Notes under the pieces: generated by a model
Database searches by the model: none
The model's input: only the letters and a program-made list of their open reading frames with translations
Told to the model about the DNA's origin: nothing
Shown: piece after piece, positions 36,387-46,323 of the stretch
Layout of the letters: every line of letters starts with the position of its first letter
Position numbering within the stretch: position 1 is the stretch's first letter
Made by a program: the position numbers and the translations under genes
Assembly (NCBI GenBank): GCA_004005435.1
Contig: RZWH01000001.1
Coordinates: 310,001-374,000, forward strand
Direction of reading: 5' to 3'
Source: Rhodobacteraceae bacterium CCMM004
Lineage (GTDB): Bacteria > Pseudomonadota > Alphaproteobacteria > Rhodobacterales > Rhodobacteraceae
DNA: 64,000 bases

Positions 36387-37910
36387 TCAAACCCGCGCGC
36401 CTTGGGCCATGCGGTTGAGGAAGGTCTCGGCCTCGGCGAGGACCGTGGCGCGGCGCTCTTCGTCCATCCGGTCCCAGGTGCGGTACATGTTGGCCATCCT
36501 CGGGTTGCCCTGGAACCTCTCGCGGTGGCGGTCGAGGAAGTGCCAGTAGAGCAGGTTGAAGGGGCAGGCGCCCTGCCCCGTCTTGGTTTTCACGTCGTAG
36601 GCGCAGCCGCTGCAGTAGTTCGACATCCGCGCGATGTAGTTGCCGGACGAGACGTAGGGTTTCGACCCGACGATGCCGCCGTCGGCGTATTGGCTCATGC
36701 CGATGACGTTCGGCGCCTCGACCCACTCGTAGGCGTCGGCGTAGACCGCGAGATACCATTGGTGCACGTCGGCCGGGTCGATCCCGGCGATCAGGGCGAA
36801 GTTGCCGGTGATCATCAGCCGCTGGATATGGTGGGCATAGGCCTCGTCCCGGGTCTGGGCCACGGTCTCGGCGATGCAGCGCATGTCGGTCTCGGCGCCC
36901 CAGTACATCGGCGGCAGGGCGCGGCCGTGGCCCAGGACGTTGCGCGACGTGTAGTCGGGGCCCTCGATGAAGTAGATCCCGCGCATGTACTCGCGCCAGC
37001 CGAGGATCTGGCGGATATAGCCCTCGGCGGCGTTGAGCGGCACGTCGCCCGCGCGCCAGGCGTCCTCGACCGCGCGGCAGACCTCCATCGGCCCTAAAAG
37101 CCCTGCGTTCATGTAGAGCGACAGGACCGAGTGCCAGAGAAACGGCTGGCCGCGCAGCATCGCGTCCTGGTAGTCGCCGAAGCGCGGCAGGGCGGTGGCG
37201 ACGAAATGCGCCAGCGCGCGGCGTGCCTGGCCCCGGTCGGTGGCGAACCAGAACGGCCGCAGGGTGCCGAAGTTGTCGGCAAAGCGGGCCTCGACCAGGT
37301 TCAGCACCTCGTCCACCACCTCGTCCGGGGTGAAGTGCATGGGCGCCGCCGGATCGGCCTCACCCGGCGGCGGCTTGCGGTTGTCGGCGTCGTAGTTCCA
37401 GCGCCCCCCCGCCGGCGCGCCCTCGTCCATCAAGAGGCCCGTCTTGCGCCGCATCTCGCGATAGAACCACTCCATCCGCAGCTCCTTGCGCCCCTCGGCC
37501 CAGCGCGCGAACTCGGACTGGGAACAGAGGAACCGGTCGTCGGGCAACAGGCGCACCGTGAGCGGCAGGTCGTTCAAGAGACCGATCAGCTGCCACTCGC
37601 CCGGCTCGGTCGCCAGAACCTCGGTCGCGCCGTGACGGTCGGCGGCGCGCAGGATCTCACCGGGGATGGAGCCGGTGTTGTGCGGATCGTCGAGGGCGAC
37701 ATAGTCGACGCGCCGGCCCGCTTCGCGCAGCGCGGCGGCGAACTTGCGCATCGCGGCGAAGAGGAAGGCGATCTTCTTGGGGTGGTGGGGGACGTAGGCC
37801 GCTTCGTCCGCGACCTCGGCCATGAGAATCACGTCGTCAGGCCCGGCGGCGCGCAGGGCGGCGGCGCCCTCGGTCAGTTGATCGCCGAGGATCAGGACCA
37901 GGCGTGTCAC
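36387..37910 (-). CDS. Iron-sulfur bacterial cryptochrome/photolyase (PhrB/CryB type)
   Basis: A 507-residue FAD photolyase-fold protein. Four cysteines at about 345, 433, 436 and 449 (RCIAET, YCSGCAYD, GACPF) have the spacing 88-3-13 of the 4Fe-4S site in Agrobacterium PhrB. The N-terminal VTRLVLILGDQLTEGA starts the antenna domain. The class repairs (6-4) photoproducts or acts as a light sensor. The start is GTG at 37910, overlapping the SDR stop by four bases. The larger apparent reading frame to 38666 is not a fusion, since the SDR uses another frame. Confidence 0.92.
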   Translation of the reverse strand: MTRLVLILGDQLTEGAAALRAAGPDDVILMAEVADEAAYVPHHPKKIAFLFAAMRKFAAALREAGRRVDYVALDDPHNTGSIPGEILRAADRHGATEVLATEPGEWQLIGLLNDLPLTVRLLPDDRFLCSQSEFARWAEGRKELRMEWFYREMRRKTGLLMDEGAPAGGRWNYDADNRKPPPGEADPAAPMHFTPDEVVDEVLNLVEARFADNFGTLRPFWFATDRGQARRALAHFVATALPRFGDYQDAMLRGQPFLWHSVLSLYMNAGLLGPMEVCRAVEDAWRAGDVPLNAAEGYIRQILGWREYMRGIYFIEGPDYTSRNVLGHGRALPPMYWGAETDMRCIAETVAQTRDEAYAHHIQRLMITGNFALIAGIDPADVHQWYLAVYADAYEWVEAPNVIGMSQYADGGIVGSKPYVSSGNYIARMSNYCSGCAYDVKTKTGQGACPFNLLYWHFLDRHRERFQGNPRMANMYRTWDRMDEERRATVLAEAETFLNRMAQGARV

Positions 37911-38566
37911 CAGGGGACCTCGCGGCCGTCGTAGTCCCAGAACCCGCCGGAGCGGCCGGGGTCGAGCCCGTCGAGCACCGCCAGCAGACGCCGCGCGCTG
38001 TCGCCGGGGGCCAGTTTCTCGCGTCCGCCATAGGCGGCGGTGAAGGGGGTGTCGACGGTGCCGGGGTGCAGGCAGGCCAGCACCGCCCGGGGGTGGCTGC
38101 GCGCGACCTCGATCGCGGCGCCATGGTAGAGCGCGTTCAGCGCCGCCTTGGACGCCCGGTAGGAGTACCAGCCGCCCAGGCGGTTGTCGCCGATCGAGCC
38201 CACGCGCGCCGACACCGCCGCCACCACCGACCGGCGGTCCTTGGGCAAAAGGCGCAGGCCATGTTTCAGCACCAGCATCGGACCGGAGGCGTTCAGCCGG
38301 ACCTGCGCCGTCAGCTCGTCGGCGGCAAAGGCGCCGAGCGTCTTTTCCGGCCCACTGCCCGTGGAGGTGAGCGCGCCGGTGGCGACGAAGATCAGGTCGA
38401 CGGGCGGATCGAGCGCGCCCAGGGCCCGCGCCACCGACGCCTCGTCGGTGACGTCGAGCCCATCCCGTCGCGACAGCCCGATCACCTCGGCGCCGCGGCA
38501 CGCCAGAGTCTCGGCCACCGCGCCGCCGATCCCACCGGTCGCTCCGATCACCACCGCGCGCTCCAT
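37907..38566 (-). CDS. Short-chain dehydrogenase/reductase, C-factor-like
   Basis: A 219-residue NAD(P)-dependent SDR with GATGGIGG at residues 8-15, the catalytic serine in AAVSARVGSIGD and YRASK (Tyr/Lys) near residue 140. It is the first gene of a two-gene unit with the photolyase. SDR-photolyase pairing is seen in other alphaproteobacteria; the reaction is unknown. It is divergent from the leuA leader region. Confidence 0.88.
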   Translation of the reverse strand: MERAVVIGATGGIGGAVAETLACRGAEVIGLSRRDGLDVTDEASVARALGALDPPVDLIFVATGALTSTGSGPEKTLGAFAADELTAQVRLNASGPMLVLKHGLRLLPKDRRSVVAAVSARVGSIGDNRLGGWYSYRASKAALNALYHGAAIEVARSHPRAVLACLHPGTVDTPFTAAYGGREKLAPGDSARRLLAVLDGLDPGRSGGFWDYDGREVPW

Positions 38567-38695
38567 CCCTCACTCCGTCCAGTTCCGGCGCCCCGCGATC
38601 TAGGGCGTGCCGCCGCGGCGGCGAGCCTGGAGCGAGACCGACGGATGTAAAAAACAGACTTTTCATTCGGTCGCATTCAGGTAGTCTTTCGCGTC

Positions 38696-38761
38696 ATGAC
38701 CGCGCCGATACATATCGACTCTCCGGCCCTGCGCGGCCTGCTGCTGCTTAGTCTGACCTGA
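38696..38761 (+). CDS. leuL: leu operon leader peptide
   Basis: A 21-codon peptide starting ATG at 38696: MTAPIHIDSPALRGLLLLSLT, with six leucines, four of them consecutive (CTG CTG CTG CTT). Its TGA (38759-38761) overlaps the left arm of a hairpin. This is the plan of a leucine attenuator, where stalling at Leu codons when charged tRNA-Leu is short would favour antitermination into leuA, 70 bases downstream. Too short for standard gene callers. Confidence 0.8.
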   Translation: MTAPIHIDSPALRGLLLLSLT

Positions 38762-38786
38762 GCGCGCTTCGGCGCGGCCGCTCAGG
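38757..38786 (+). promoter_or_regulatory. leuA attenuator-like hairpin
   Basis: cctgagcg (38757-38764) pairs with cgctcagg (38779-38786), with an inner cgc-ttcg-gcg stem. It begins within the leader stop codon, where ribosome position could decide its folding. No clear U-run follows, so the termination mode is not certain. Confidence 0.6.
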
Positions 38787-38831
38787 GTGGGACAGCGCCG
38801 AACAGACGAAACCAGCAGACAGACGGTTCCC

Positions 38832-40406
38832 ATGACCCAAGAGACCCAAGCGCGCGACCGCGTGCTCATTTTCGACACCACCTTGCGCGACGGCGAGCAG
38901 TCGCCGGGCGCGACCATGACCCATTCGGAAAAGCTGGAGATCGCCCAGCTCCTCGACGAGATGGGCGTGGACATCATCGAGGCGGGCTTTCCCATCGCCT
39001 CCGAAGGCGATTTCGCCGCCGTGTCCGAGATCGCCAAACGCGCCGACGACGCGGTGATCGCAGGCCTCGCCCGCGCCAACCTCAAAGACATCGACCGGTG
39101 CTGGGAGGCGGTGAAGCATGCCCGGCGTCCGCGCATCCACACCTTTATCGGCACCTCGCCCCTGCACCGGGCGATCCCCAACCTGTCCCGCGAGGAGATG
39201 GCCGAGCGGATCCACGACTGCGTCACCCACGCGCGCAACCTCTGCGACGACGTGCAGTGGTCGTCGATGGACGCGACCCGAACCGAGTGGGATTTCCTCA
39301 AGCAAACGGTGGAGATCGCGATTCGCGCCGGGGCAACCACGATCAACATCCCCGATACGGTCGGCTATACCGCGCCGGTCGAATCGGCGGACTTGATCCG
39401 GCGGCTGATCGCCGAGGTCGAGGGGGCCGAAGACGTCGTCTTCGCCACGCACTGCCATAACGATCTGGGCATGGCGACGGCCAACAGCCTGGCGGCGGTC
39501 GCCGGCGGCGCCAGGCAAATCGAGTGCACAATCAATGGTTTGGGAGAGCGTGCGGGCAACACTGCATTGGAGGAGGTGGTGATGGCGCTGAAGGTGCGGG
39601 GCGACATCATGCCCTGGACCACCGGCGTCGACAGCCGCAAGCTGATGCACATCTCGCACCGGGTCGCGACGGTCTCGGGATTTCCGGTCCAGTTCAACAA
39701 GGCGATCGTGGGCAAGAACGCCTTTGCCCACGAATCGGGGATCCACCAGGATGGGATGCTCAAGAACGCCGCAACGTTCGAGATCATGCGCCCCGAGGAT
39801 GTCGGGCTCAAGGCCACGAGCCTGGTGATGGGCAAGCATTCGGGGCGCGCGGCGCTCCGGGCCAAGCTCAAGGATCTGGGCTACGAGGTGGCGGACAACC
39901 AACTCGGCGACCTCTTTGTGCGGTTCAAGGCGCTGGCCGACCGCAAGAAGGAGGTCTACGACGAGGACATCGAGGCGCTGGTGCGCGACCAGGGCGCGGC
40001 GGACGAGGCCATCCGGCTCAAGTTCCTGCGGGTGATCTGCGGCACCGAGGCGCCACAATCGGCGGACATGACGCTGACCATCGACGGCGTGGACCACCAG
40101 GTGACGACCCAGGGCGATGGGCCCGTCGACGCGGCGTTCAACGCGGTCAAGGCGCTGGTGCCGCACAAGGCGCGGCTGCAGCTCTACCAGGTCCACGCGG
40201 TGACCGAGGGCACCGACGCGCAGGCCACGGTGACCGTCCGCATGGCCGAGGAGGGGCGGATCGTGACCGGGCAATCGGCCGATACCGACACCGTCGTCGC
40301 CTCGGCCAAGGCCTATATCTCGGCGCTCAACCGGCTGATGGTCAAGCGCCGGACCACGGCCGAAGGCTCGGACATCAAAACGGTGAGCTACAAGGACGCA
40401 GGCTGA
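38832..40406 (+). CDS. leuA: 2-isopropylmalate synthase
   Basis: A 524-residue enzyme catalysing the first committed step of leucine synthesis. The TIM barrel starts FDTTLRDGEQSPGATM; the metal motif is THCHNDLGMATANS; the GxGERxG loop NGLGERAGNTALEE is intact; a C-terminal LeuA allosteric domain ends at KTVSYKDAG. Preceded by the leader peptide and hairpin, so leucine feedback acts at both RNA and enzyme level. Followed by a strong hairpin and mreB, an order common in Rhodobacterales. Confidence 0.95.
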   Translation: MTQETQARDRVLIFDTTLRDGEQSPGATMTHSEKLEIAQLLDEMGVDIIEAGFPIASEGDFAAVSEIAKRADDAVIAGLARANLKDIDRCWEAVKHARRPRIHTFIGTSPLHRAIPNLSREEMAERIHDCVTHARNLCDDVQWSSMDATRTEWDFLKQTVEIAIRAGATTINIPDTVGYTAPVESADLIRRLIAEVEGAEDVVFATHCHNDLGMATANSLAAVAGGARQIECTINGLGERAGNTALEEVVMALKVRGDIMPWTTGVDSRKLMHISHRVATVSGFPVQFNKAIVGKNAFAHESGIHQDGMLKNAATFEIMRPEDVGLKATSLVMGKHSGRAALRAKLKDLGYEVADNQLGDLFVRFKALADRKKEVYDEDIEALVRDQGAADEAIRLKFLRVICGTEAPQSADMTLTIDGVDHQVTTQGDGPVDAAFNAVKALVPHKARLQLYQVHAVTEGTDAQATVTVRMAEEGRIVTGQSADTDTVVASAKAYISALNRLMVKRRTTAEGSDIKTVSYKDAG

Positions 40407-40414
40407 GTCACCCG

Positions 40415-40444
40415 GGCGGGAGGGCGCTTTGGCCCCCTCCCGCC
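40415..40444 (+). terminator. leuA terminator hairpin
   Basis: ggcgggaggg (40415-40424) and ccctcccgcc (40435-40444) form a perfect 10-bp stem 8 bases after the leuA stop. A short a/t-rich stretch follows (actatttt at 40456-40463), so it likely ends the leuA transcript. Confidence 0.7.
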
Positions 40445-41763
<1,319 letters not shown>

Positions 41764-41772
41764 CGGAGGACC

Positions 41773-42699
41773 ATGGCGGTCGAGCGCGGCACCAGCGACA
41801 GCTACACCCGCCCGGTCAGGCGCATCCTGATCGGCACGCTGGTTCTGTGCCTCCTGGCGATCTTTCTGTTCTGGCGCATCGACAGCCCCCGGGCCGAGCG
41901 GGTGCGCGCGCAGATCGTCGACCGGGTCGTGCCCTCCTTCGACTGGATGCTGGTGCCGGTGACGCGGGTGGTCGGCATGGTCGAGAATTTCCAGTCTTAC
42001 AGCCGCATCTACGAGCAGAACCAGGAGTTGCGCCGCGAGCTGCAACAGATGAAGGCGTGGAAGGAGGCCGCGCTGCAATTGGAACAGGAGAATGCCAAGC
42101 TTCTGGACCTCAACAAGGTGCGGCTGGATCCGGCGCTGACCTTCGTCACCGGGGTCGTGCTGGCCGATTCGGGCTCGCCCTTTCGGCAGTCGGTGCTGCT
42201 GAACGTGGGCGCGCGCGACGGCATCCGCGACGGCTGGGCCACCACCGACGGGCTGGGCCTGGTGGGGCGGGTCTCGGGCGTCGGGCAGAACTCATCTCGG
42301 GTGATCCTGCTGACCGACACCAACAGCCGCATTCCGGTGATGGTGCAGCCCTCGGGCCAGCGCGCGATCCTCGCGGGCGACAACACCGCGCTGCCGCCGC
42401 TAGACTTCGTCGAGGCGCCCGAGGCGGTGCGGCCCGGCGACCGGGTGGTCAGTTCGGGCGACGGCGGGGTGTTCCCGGCAGGCCTGCTGGTGGGTCAGGT
42501 GGCGCAGGGGCCGGGGGGGCTCCTCCGCGTGCGGCTCGCGGCGGACTATGAACGGTTGGAGTTCCTGCGGGTGCTGCGCAGCCACCCGGGCGAGGGCATC
42601 GGCGACCCCGGCGCCCTGGTCGCCCCCGCCGTGCCCCCCGGCCCGCCGGAGCCGGCGGTCGAAGAGACGCCGGCCAGCGCGGAGGCGGCCGATGGCTGA
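41773..42699 (+). CDS. mreC: Rod-shape-determining protein MreC
   Basis: A 308-residue single-pass membrane protein: cytoplasmic N-terminus, one membrane helix at about residues 18-34 (LIGTLVLCLLAIFLFW), a coiled coil around residues 75-110, then periplasmic beta-barrels. The C-terminal 35 residues are rich in Pro, Glu and Ala. It scaffolds PBP2 to MreB. Nine bases after mreB and overlapping mreD by eight bases. Confidence 0.95.
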   Translation: MAVERGTSDSYTRPVRRILIGTLVLCLLAIFLFWRIDSPRAERVRAQIVDRVVPSFDWMLVPVTRVVGMVENFQSYSRIYEQNQELRRELQQMKAWKEAALQLEQENAKLLDLNKVRLDPALTFVTGVVLADSGSPFRQSVLLNVGARDGIRDGWATTDGLGLVGRVSGVGQNSSRVILLTDTNSRIPVMVQPSGQRAILAGDNTALPPLDFVEAPEAVRPGDRVVSSGDGGVFPAGLLVGQVAQGPGGLLRVRLAADYERLEFLRVLRSHPGEGIGDPGALVAPAVPPGPPEPAVEETPASAEAADG

Positions 42700-43231
42700 T
42701 CCCGTCACCTCGGCCAACTGGGTCTATCGCGGGCTCTTTGCGGCGTCGGCGCTGGCCGTGATCTTTGTTCAGATTCTGCCGTTCCGCATCGGCGATCCCA
42801 GCGTGCCGGGCCCCGACCTCCTCCCGCTTCTGGCCTTTGCGTGGGTGCTCAGGCGGCCCGACTACGTGCCGGTGTGGCTGGTGGCGCTGACCATGCTGTT
42901 TGCCGATCTGATGCTGATGCGGCCGCCCGGCCTGTGGTCGGCGCTGGTGGTCCTGGGGGTCGAGTTCCTGCGCTCTCGCGTGGGCCTGTCGCGGGGCCTG
43001 CCCGTCCTCGTGGAGTGGGCGATGGTGGCGCTGGTGCTGGCGGGCATCACCGCGCTCCACGCCGTCATCCTGGCGGTGGTGATGGTCGAACAGCCGACAG
43101 TGGCCCAGACCGCGCTGCACGCGCTGACCACCATCGTCGCCTACCCGGCCGTCGTGCTGTTGAGCGCGGCGATCTACGGGGTGCGCAAGACGGCGCCGGG
43201 CGAGGTCGATGCGCTGGGGCACCGACTGTGA
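42692..43231 (+). CDS. mreD: Rod-shape-determining protein MreD
   Basis: A 179-residue inner-membrane protein with several hydrophobic segments from residue 13 on, as in MreD. The start at 42692 has GGAGGCGG upstream and overlaps mreC by eight bases. It ends with GTGA shared with the PBP2 start. Sequence conservation in this family is low, so the name rests on position and topology. Confidence 0.9.
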   Translation: MADPVTSANWVYRGLFAASALAVIFVQILPFRIGDPSVPGPDLLPLLAFAWVLRRPDYVPVWLVALTMLFADLMLMRPPGLWSALVVLGVEFLRSRVGLSRGLPVLVEWAMVALVLAGITALHAVILAVVMVEQPTVAQTALHALTTIVAYPAVVLLSAAIYGVRKTAPGEVDALGHRL

Positions 43232-45171
43232 AGCGGTCGCCGCGCGATACCGAGCTGTCCGCCCGCCGGATCAACCGCCGGTCGCTGGTGCTGGGCGGGC
43301 TGCAATTGGGCTTCGCCGGCGTGCTAGGCCTCAGAATGCGGCAGATGCAGGTCGACCAGGCCGACGCATTCCGCCTGTTGGCCGAGGAGAACCGCATCAA
43401 CATGCGGCTTCTGGCGCCGGCCCGCGGCCTGATCTTCGACCGCAACGGCATCCCGCTCGCCGAGAATGCCCAGAACTATCGGGTGGTGATCGTGCGCGAG
43501 GACGCGGGCGACGTGGACGAGGTGATCGCCCGGCTACGGCGCCTGATCTATCTCGACGAAGGCGAACTGGAGCGGGCCCTGCGCGAGATGGAGCGCCGCT
43601 CGCCCTTCGTCCCCATCACCCTGACCGACCAGCGCAGTTGGGAGGACATCGCAACCGTCGCGGTGAATGCGCCCGCCCTGCCCGGCATCACCCCGGACGT
43701 CGGGCTGACCCGCAACTACCCGCTCGACAGCGACTACGCCCATGTGGTGGGCTATGTCGGGCCGGTCAGCGACTTCGACCTCAGCCGGATCGAGGATCCC
43801 GATCCCCTGCTCCAGATCCCGAAGTTCCAGATCGGCAAAACCGGGGTGGAGGCCAAATACGAACGCGACCTGCGGGGCAAGGCGGGCGCCAAGCGGATCG
43901 AGGTGAACGCCGCAGGCCGCGTCATGCGCGAGTTGGGCCGCGACGAGGGCATCCCAGGCCACGACCTGCAACTGACTGTCGAGAGCCGACTCCAGAACTT
44001 TGTCGAGGCGCGGCTGGCGCTGGGCAACTCGGCCAGCGCAGTGGTGATGGACCCCCGCAACGGCGATCTGCTGGCGGTGGGCAGCGCGCCGACCTTCGAT
44101 CCCAACAAGTTCGTGCGCGGCATTTCCGTCGCCGACTATGGCGAGCTGACCGAGAACAAGTATCGTCCGCTGTCCAACAAGGCGGTGCAGGGCGCCTATC
44201 CCCCCGGCTCGACCTTCAAGATGCTGGTGGCCCTCGCGGCGCTGCACTACGACGAGATCGGGCCGGACGAGACGGTCTATTGCCCCGGCCACATGGAGCT
44301 GGGCAATCGCCGGTTCCACTGCTGGAAACGCGGCGGCCACGGCTGGGTCAACCTCGACAAGAGCCTGCAACAGTCCTGCGACGTCTACTACTACGACCTG
44401 GCCCAGAGGGTGGGGATCGACCGCATCGCCGAGGTGGCGCGCCACTTCGGCATGGGCGAACGGTTCGACCTGCCGATGTCGGCGGTGACGGCCGGGATCA
44501 TGCCGGACAAGGCGTGGAAGACCGCGCGCTATGACCGGGACTGGCGGATCGGCGACAGCCTGAACGCTTCGATCGGACAAGGCTACGTCCTGTCCTCGCC
44601 CCTGCAACTGGCGGTGATGACGGCACGGCTGGCCGCCGGCACCGGGATCATGCCGCGGCTGGTCAAATCGGTGAACGGGGTCGAGGCGCCGATCCTCGGG
44701 ACCGACAAGCTGCCCTTCAACGAAAACCACCTCCGCCTGGTGCGAAAGGGGATGTATTCGGTCACCAACACCCGCCGCGGCACCGCCTTCGGCAGCCGTC
44801 TGGTGGGCGACATCCGCTGCGCGGGCAAGACCGGCACCAGCCAGGTGCGCAACATCACCGCCGCCGAGCGCGCCCGCGGCGTCGTCTCGAACGCCGACCT
44901 GCCATGGGAGCGGCGGGACCACGCGCTCTACGTCTCCTACGCGCCCTACGACGCGCCGCGGGTGGCCGTGTCGGTGGTGGTCGAGCATGGCGGCGGCGGC
45001 TCGTCCGCGGCCGCCCCGGTGGCGCGCGACATCCTGCTCTTTGCGCTCCACGGCAAGATGCCGCCGCTGGAGAGCTATCCCGAAAGCCAGAGGTCCAAGA
45101 TCAAGCAGCTTCAGTCGGCCCTACGCCTGCGCCAGGATTTCCGCCCCAGCGACCGCAAGACCCAGGCCTGA
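43228..45171 (+). CDS. mrdA: Penicillin-binding protein 2 (peptidoglycan transpeptidase)
   Basis: A 647-residue class B PBP. An N-terminal membrane anchor (about residues 20-35) is followed by a dimerisation domain and the transpeptidase domain. The active-site serine is in PPGSTFKML near residue 328, the SxN-type motif is QQSCDVYYY and the KTG triad is in CAGKTGTSQ near residue 534. It cross-links wall during elongation. Start GTG at 43228 overlaps the mreD stop by four bases. Confidence 0.95.
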   Translation: MKRSPRDTELSARRINRRSLVLGGLQLGFAGVLGLRMRQMQVDQADAFRLLAEENRINMRLLAPARGLIFDRNGIPLAENAQNYRVVIVREDAGDVDEVIARLRRLIYLDEGELERALREMERRSPFVPITLTDQRSWEDIATVAVNAPALPGITPDVGLTRNYPLDSDYAHVVGYVGPVSDFDLSRIEDPDPLLQIPKFQIGKTGVEAKYERDLRGKAGAKRIEVNAAGRVMRELGRDEGIPGHDLQLTVESRLQNFVEARLALGNSASAVVMDPRNGDLLAVGSAPTFDPNKFVRGISVADYGELTENKYRPLSNKAVQGAYPPGSTFKMLVALAALHYDEIGPDETVYCPGHMELGNRRFHCWKRGGHGWVNLDKSLQQSCDVYYYDLAQRVGIDRIAEVARHFGMGERFDLPMSAVTAGIMPDKAWKTARYDRDWRIGDSLNASIGQGYVLSSPLQLAVMTARLAAGTGIMPRLVKSVNGVEAPILGTDKLPFNENHLRLVRKGMYSVTNTRRGTAFGSRLVGDIRCAGKTGTSQVRNITAAERARGVVSNADLPWERRDHALYVSYAPYDAPRVAVSVVVEHGGGGSSAAAPVARDILLFALHGKMPPLESYPESQRSKIKQLQSALRLRQDFRPSDRKTQA

Positions 45172-45177
45172 GGCGCG

Positions 45178-46323
45178 ATGAGTTATCTCGAATACAACGT
45201 CAAGACCGTGCCCACCGGGCCGGCCAAGATCCTGCACATGAACTGGCCGCTGGTGGTGCTGCTGATCGCGGTGGCCTCGGTGGGGTTCCTGATGCTCTAT
45301 TCGGTGGCGGGCGGCGATCTGAGCCGGTGGGCAGAACCGCAGATGAAGCGGTTTGCCATAGGTCTCGTCATCATGTTCGTGGTCGCCATGGTGCCCATCT
45401 GGTTCTGGCGCAACATGGCCGGGATCGCCTTCGGCGGCTCCCTGGTCCTTCTGGTCGCGGTCGAGGTGGTGGGCACCACCGGCATGGGCGCGCAACGCTG
45501 GATCGACCTCGGCTTCATGCGGCTGCAACCGTCCGAACTGACCAAGATCACGCTCGTGATGATCCTCGCCGCCTACTACGACTGGCTCGACGTGCGAAAG
45601 GTCTCGCGGCCCCTGTGGGTGCTGATCCCCCTGGTGCTGATCCTGGTGCCGACGATGCTGGTCCTGGCCCAGCCGGATCTGGGCACCGCGATCCTGCTCG
45701 TGGCGGGGGGCGGCATCGTGATGTTCCTGGCGGGCGTGTCGTGGTGGTATTTCGTCGCCGTGATCGGCGCGGGGGTGGGCCTGGTCAGTGCCGTCTTCAC
45801 CTCGCGGGGCACGTCCTGGCAACTCCTCAAGGACTACCAGTATCGGCGGATCGACACCTTCCTCGACCCCTCGTCGGACCCGTTGGGCGCGGGCTATCAC
45901 ATCACCCAGTCCAAGATCGCCCTGGGCTCGGGCGGCTGGACCGGCCGCGGGTTCATGCAAGGCACCCAGAGCCGGCTGAACTTCCTGCCGGAAAAGCAGA
46001 CCGACTTCATCTTCACCACCCTGGCCGAAGAGTTCGGATTCCTGGGGGCGTTCTCCCTTCTCGTCCTCTACGCCCTCATCATCTTCTTCTGCGTGGTGTC
46101 GGCCATGACCAACAAGGACCGGTTCGGTGCGCTCCTGACCCTGGGCGTCGCGGCCACGTTCTTTCTGTTCTTCGCGGTAAACATGTCGATGGTGATGGGG
46201 CTGGCGCCGGTGGTGGGCGTGCCGCTGCCTCTGGTCAGCTACGGCGGCTCGGCGATGCTGGTGCTGATGGGCGCCTTCGGCCTGGCGCAGTCGGCCCATG
46301 TCCACAGGCCACGGACGCGATGA
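45178..46323 (+). CDS. rodA: Peptidoglycan polymerase RodA
   Basis: A 381-residue SEDS glycosyltransferase with about ten membrane segments. Conserved stretches include AQRWIDLGFMRLQPSELTK near residue 105 and PLVSYGGSAML near the C-terminus. It polymerises glycan with PBP2. It follows mrdA by six bases and overlaps the next gene by four bases. Confidence 0.95.
   Translation: MSYLEYNVKTVPTGPAKILHMNWPLVVLLIAVASVGFLMLYSVAGGDLSRWAEPQMKRFAIGLVIMFVVAMVPIWFWRNMAGIAFGGSLVLLVAVEVVGTTGMGAQRWIDLGFMRLQPSELTKITLVMILAAYYDWLDVRKVSRPLWVLIPLVLILVPTMLVLAQPDLGTAILLVAGGGIVMFLAGVSWWYFVAVIGAGVGLVSAVFTSRGTSWQLLKDYQYRRIDTFLDPSSDPLGAGYHITQSKIALGSGGWTGRGFMQGTQSRLNFLPEKQTDFIFTTLAEEFGFLGAFSLLVLYALIIFFCVVSAMTNKDRFGALLTLGVAATFFLFFAVNMSMVMGLAPVVGVPLPLVSYGGSAMLVLMGAFGLAQSAHVHRPRTR

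Noticed and set aside
36387-38666. SDR-photolyase fusion protein
   Set aside because: The photolyase frame is open upstream by chance, but the SDR is encoded in a different frame that ends in GTGA with the photolyase start.
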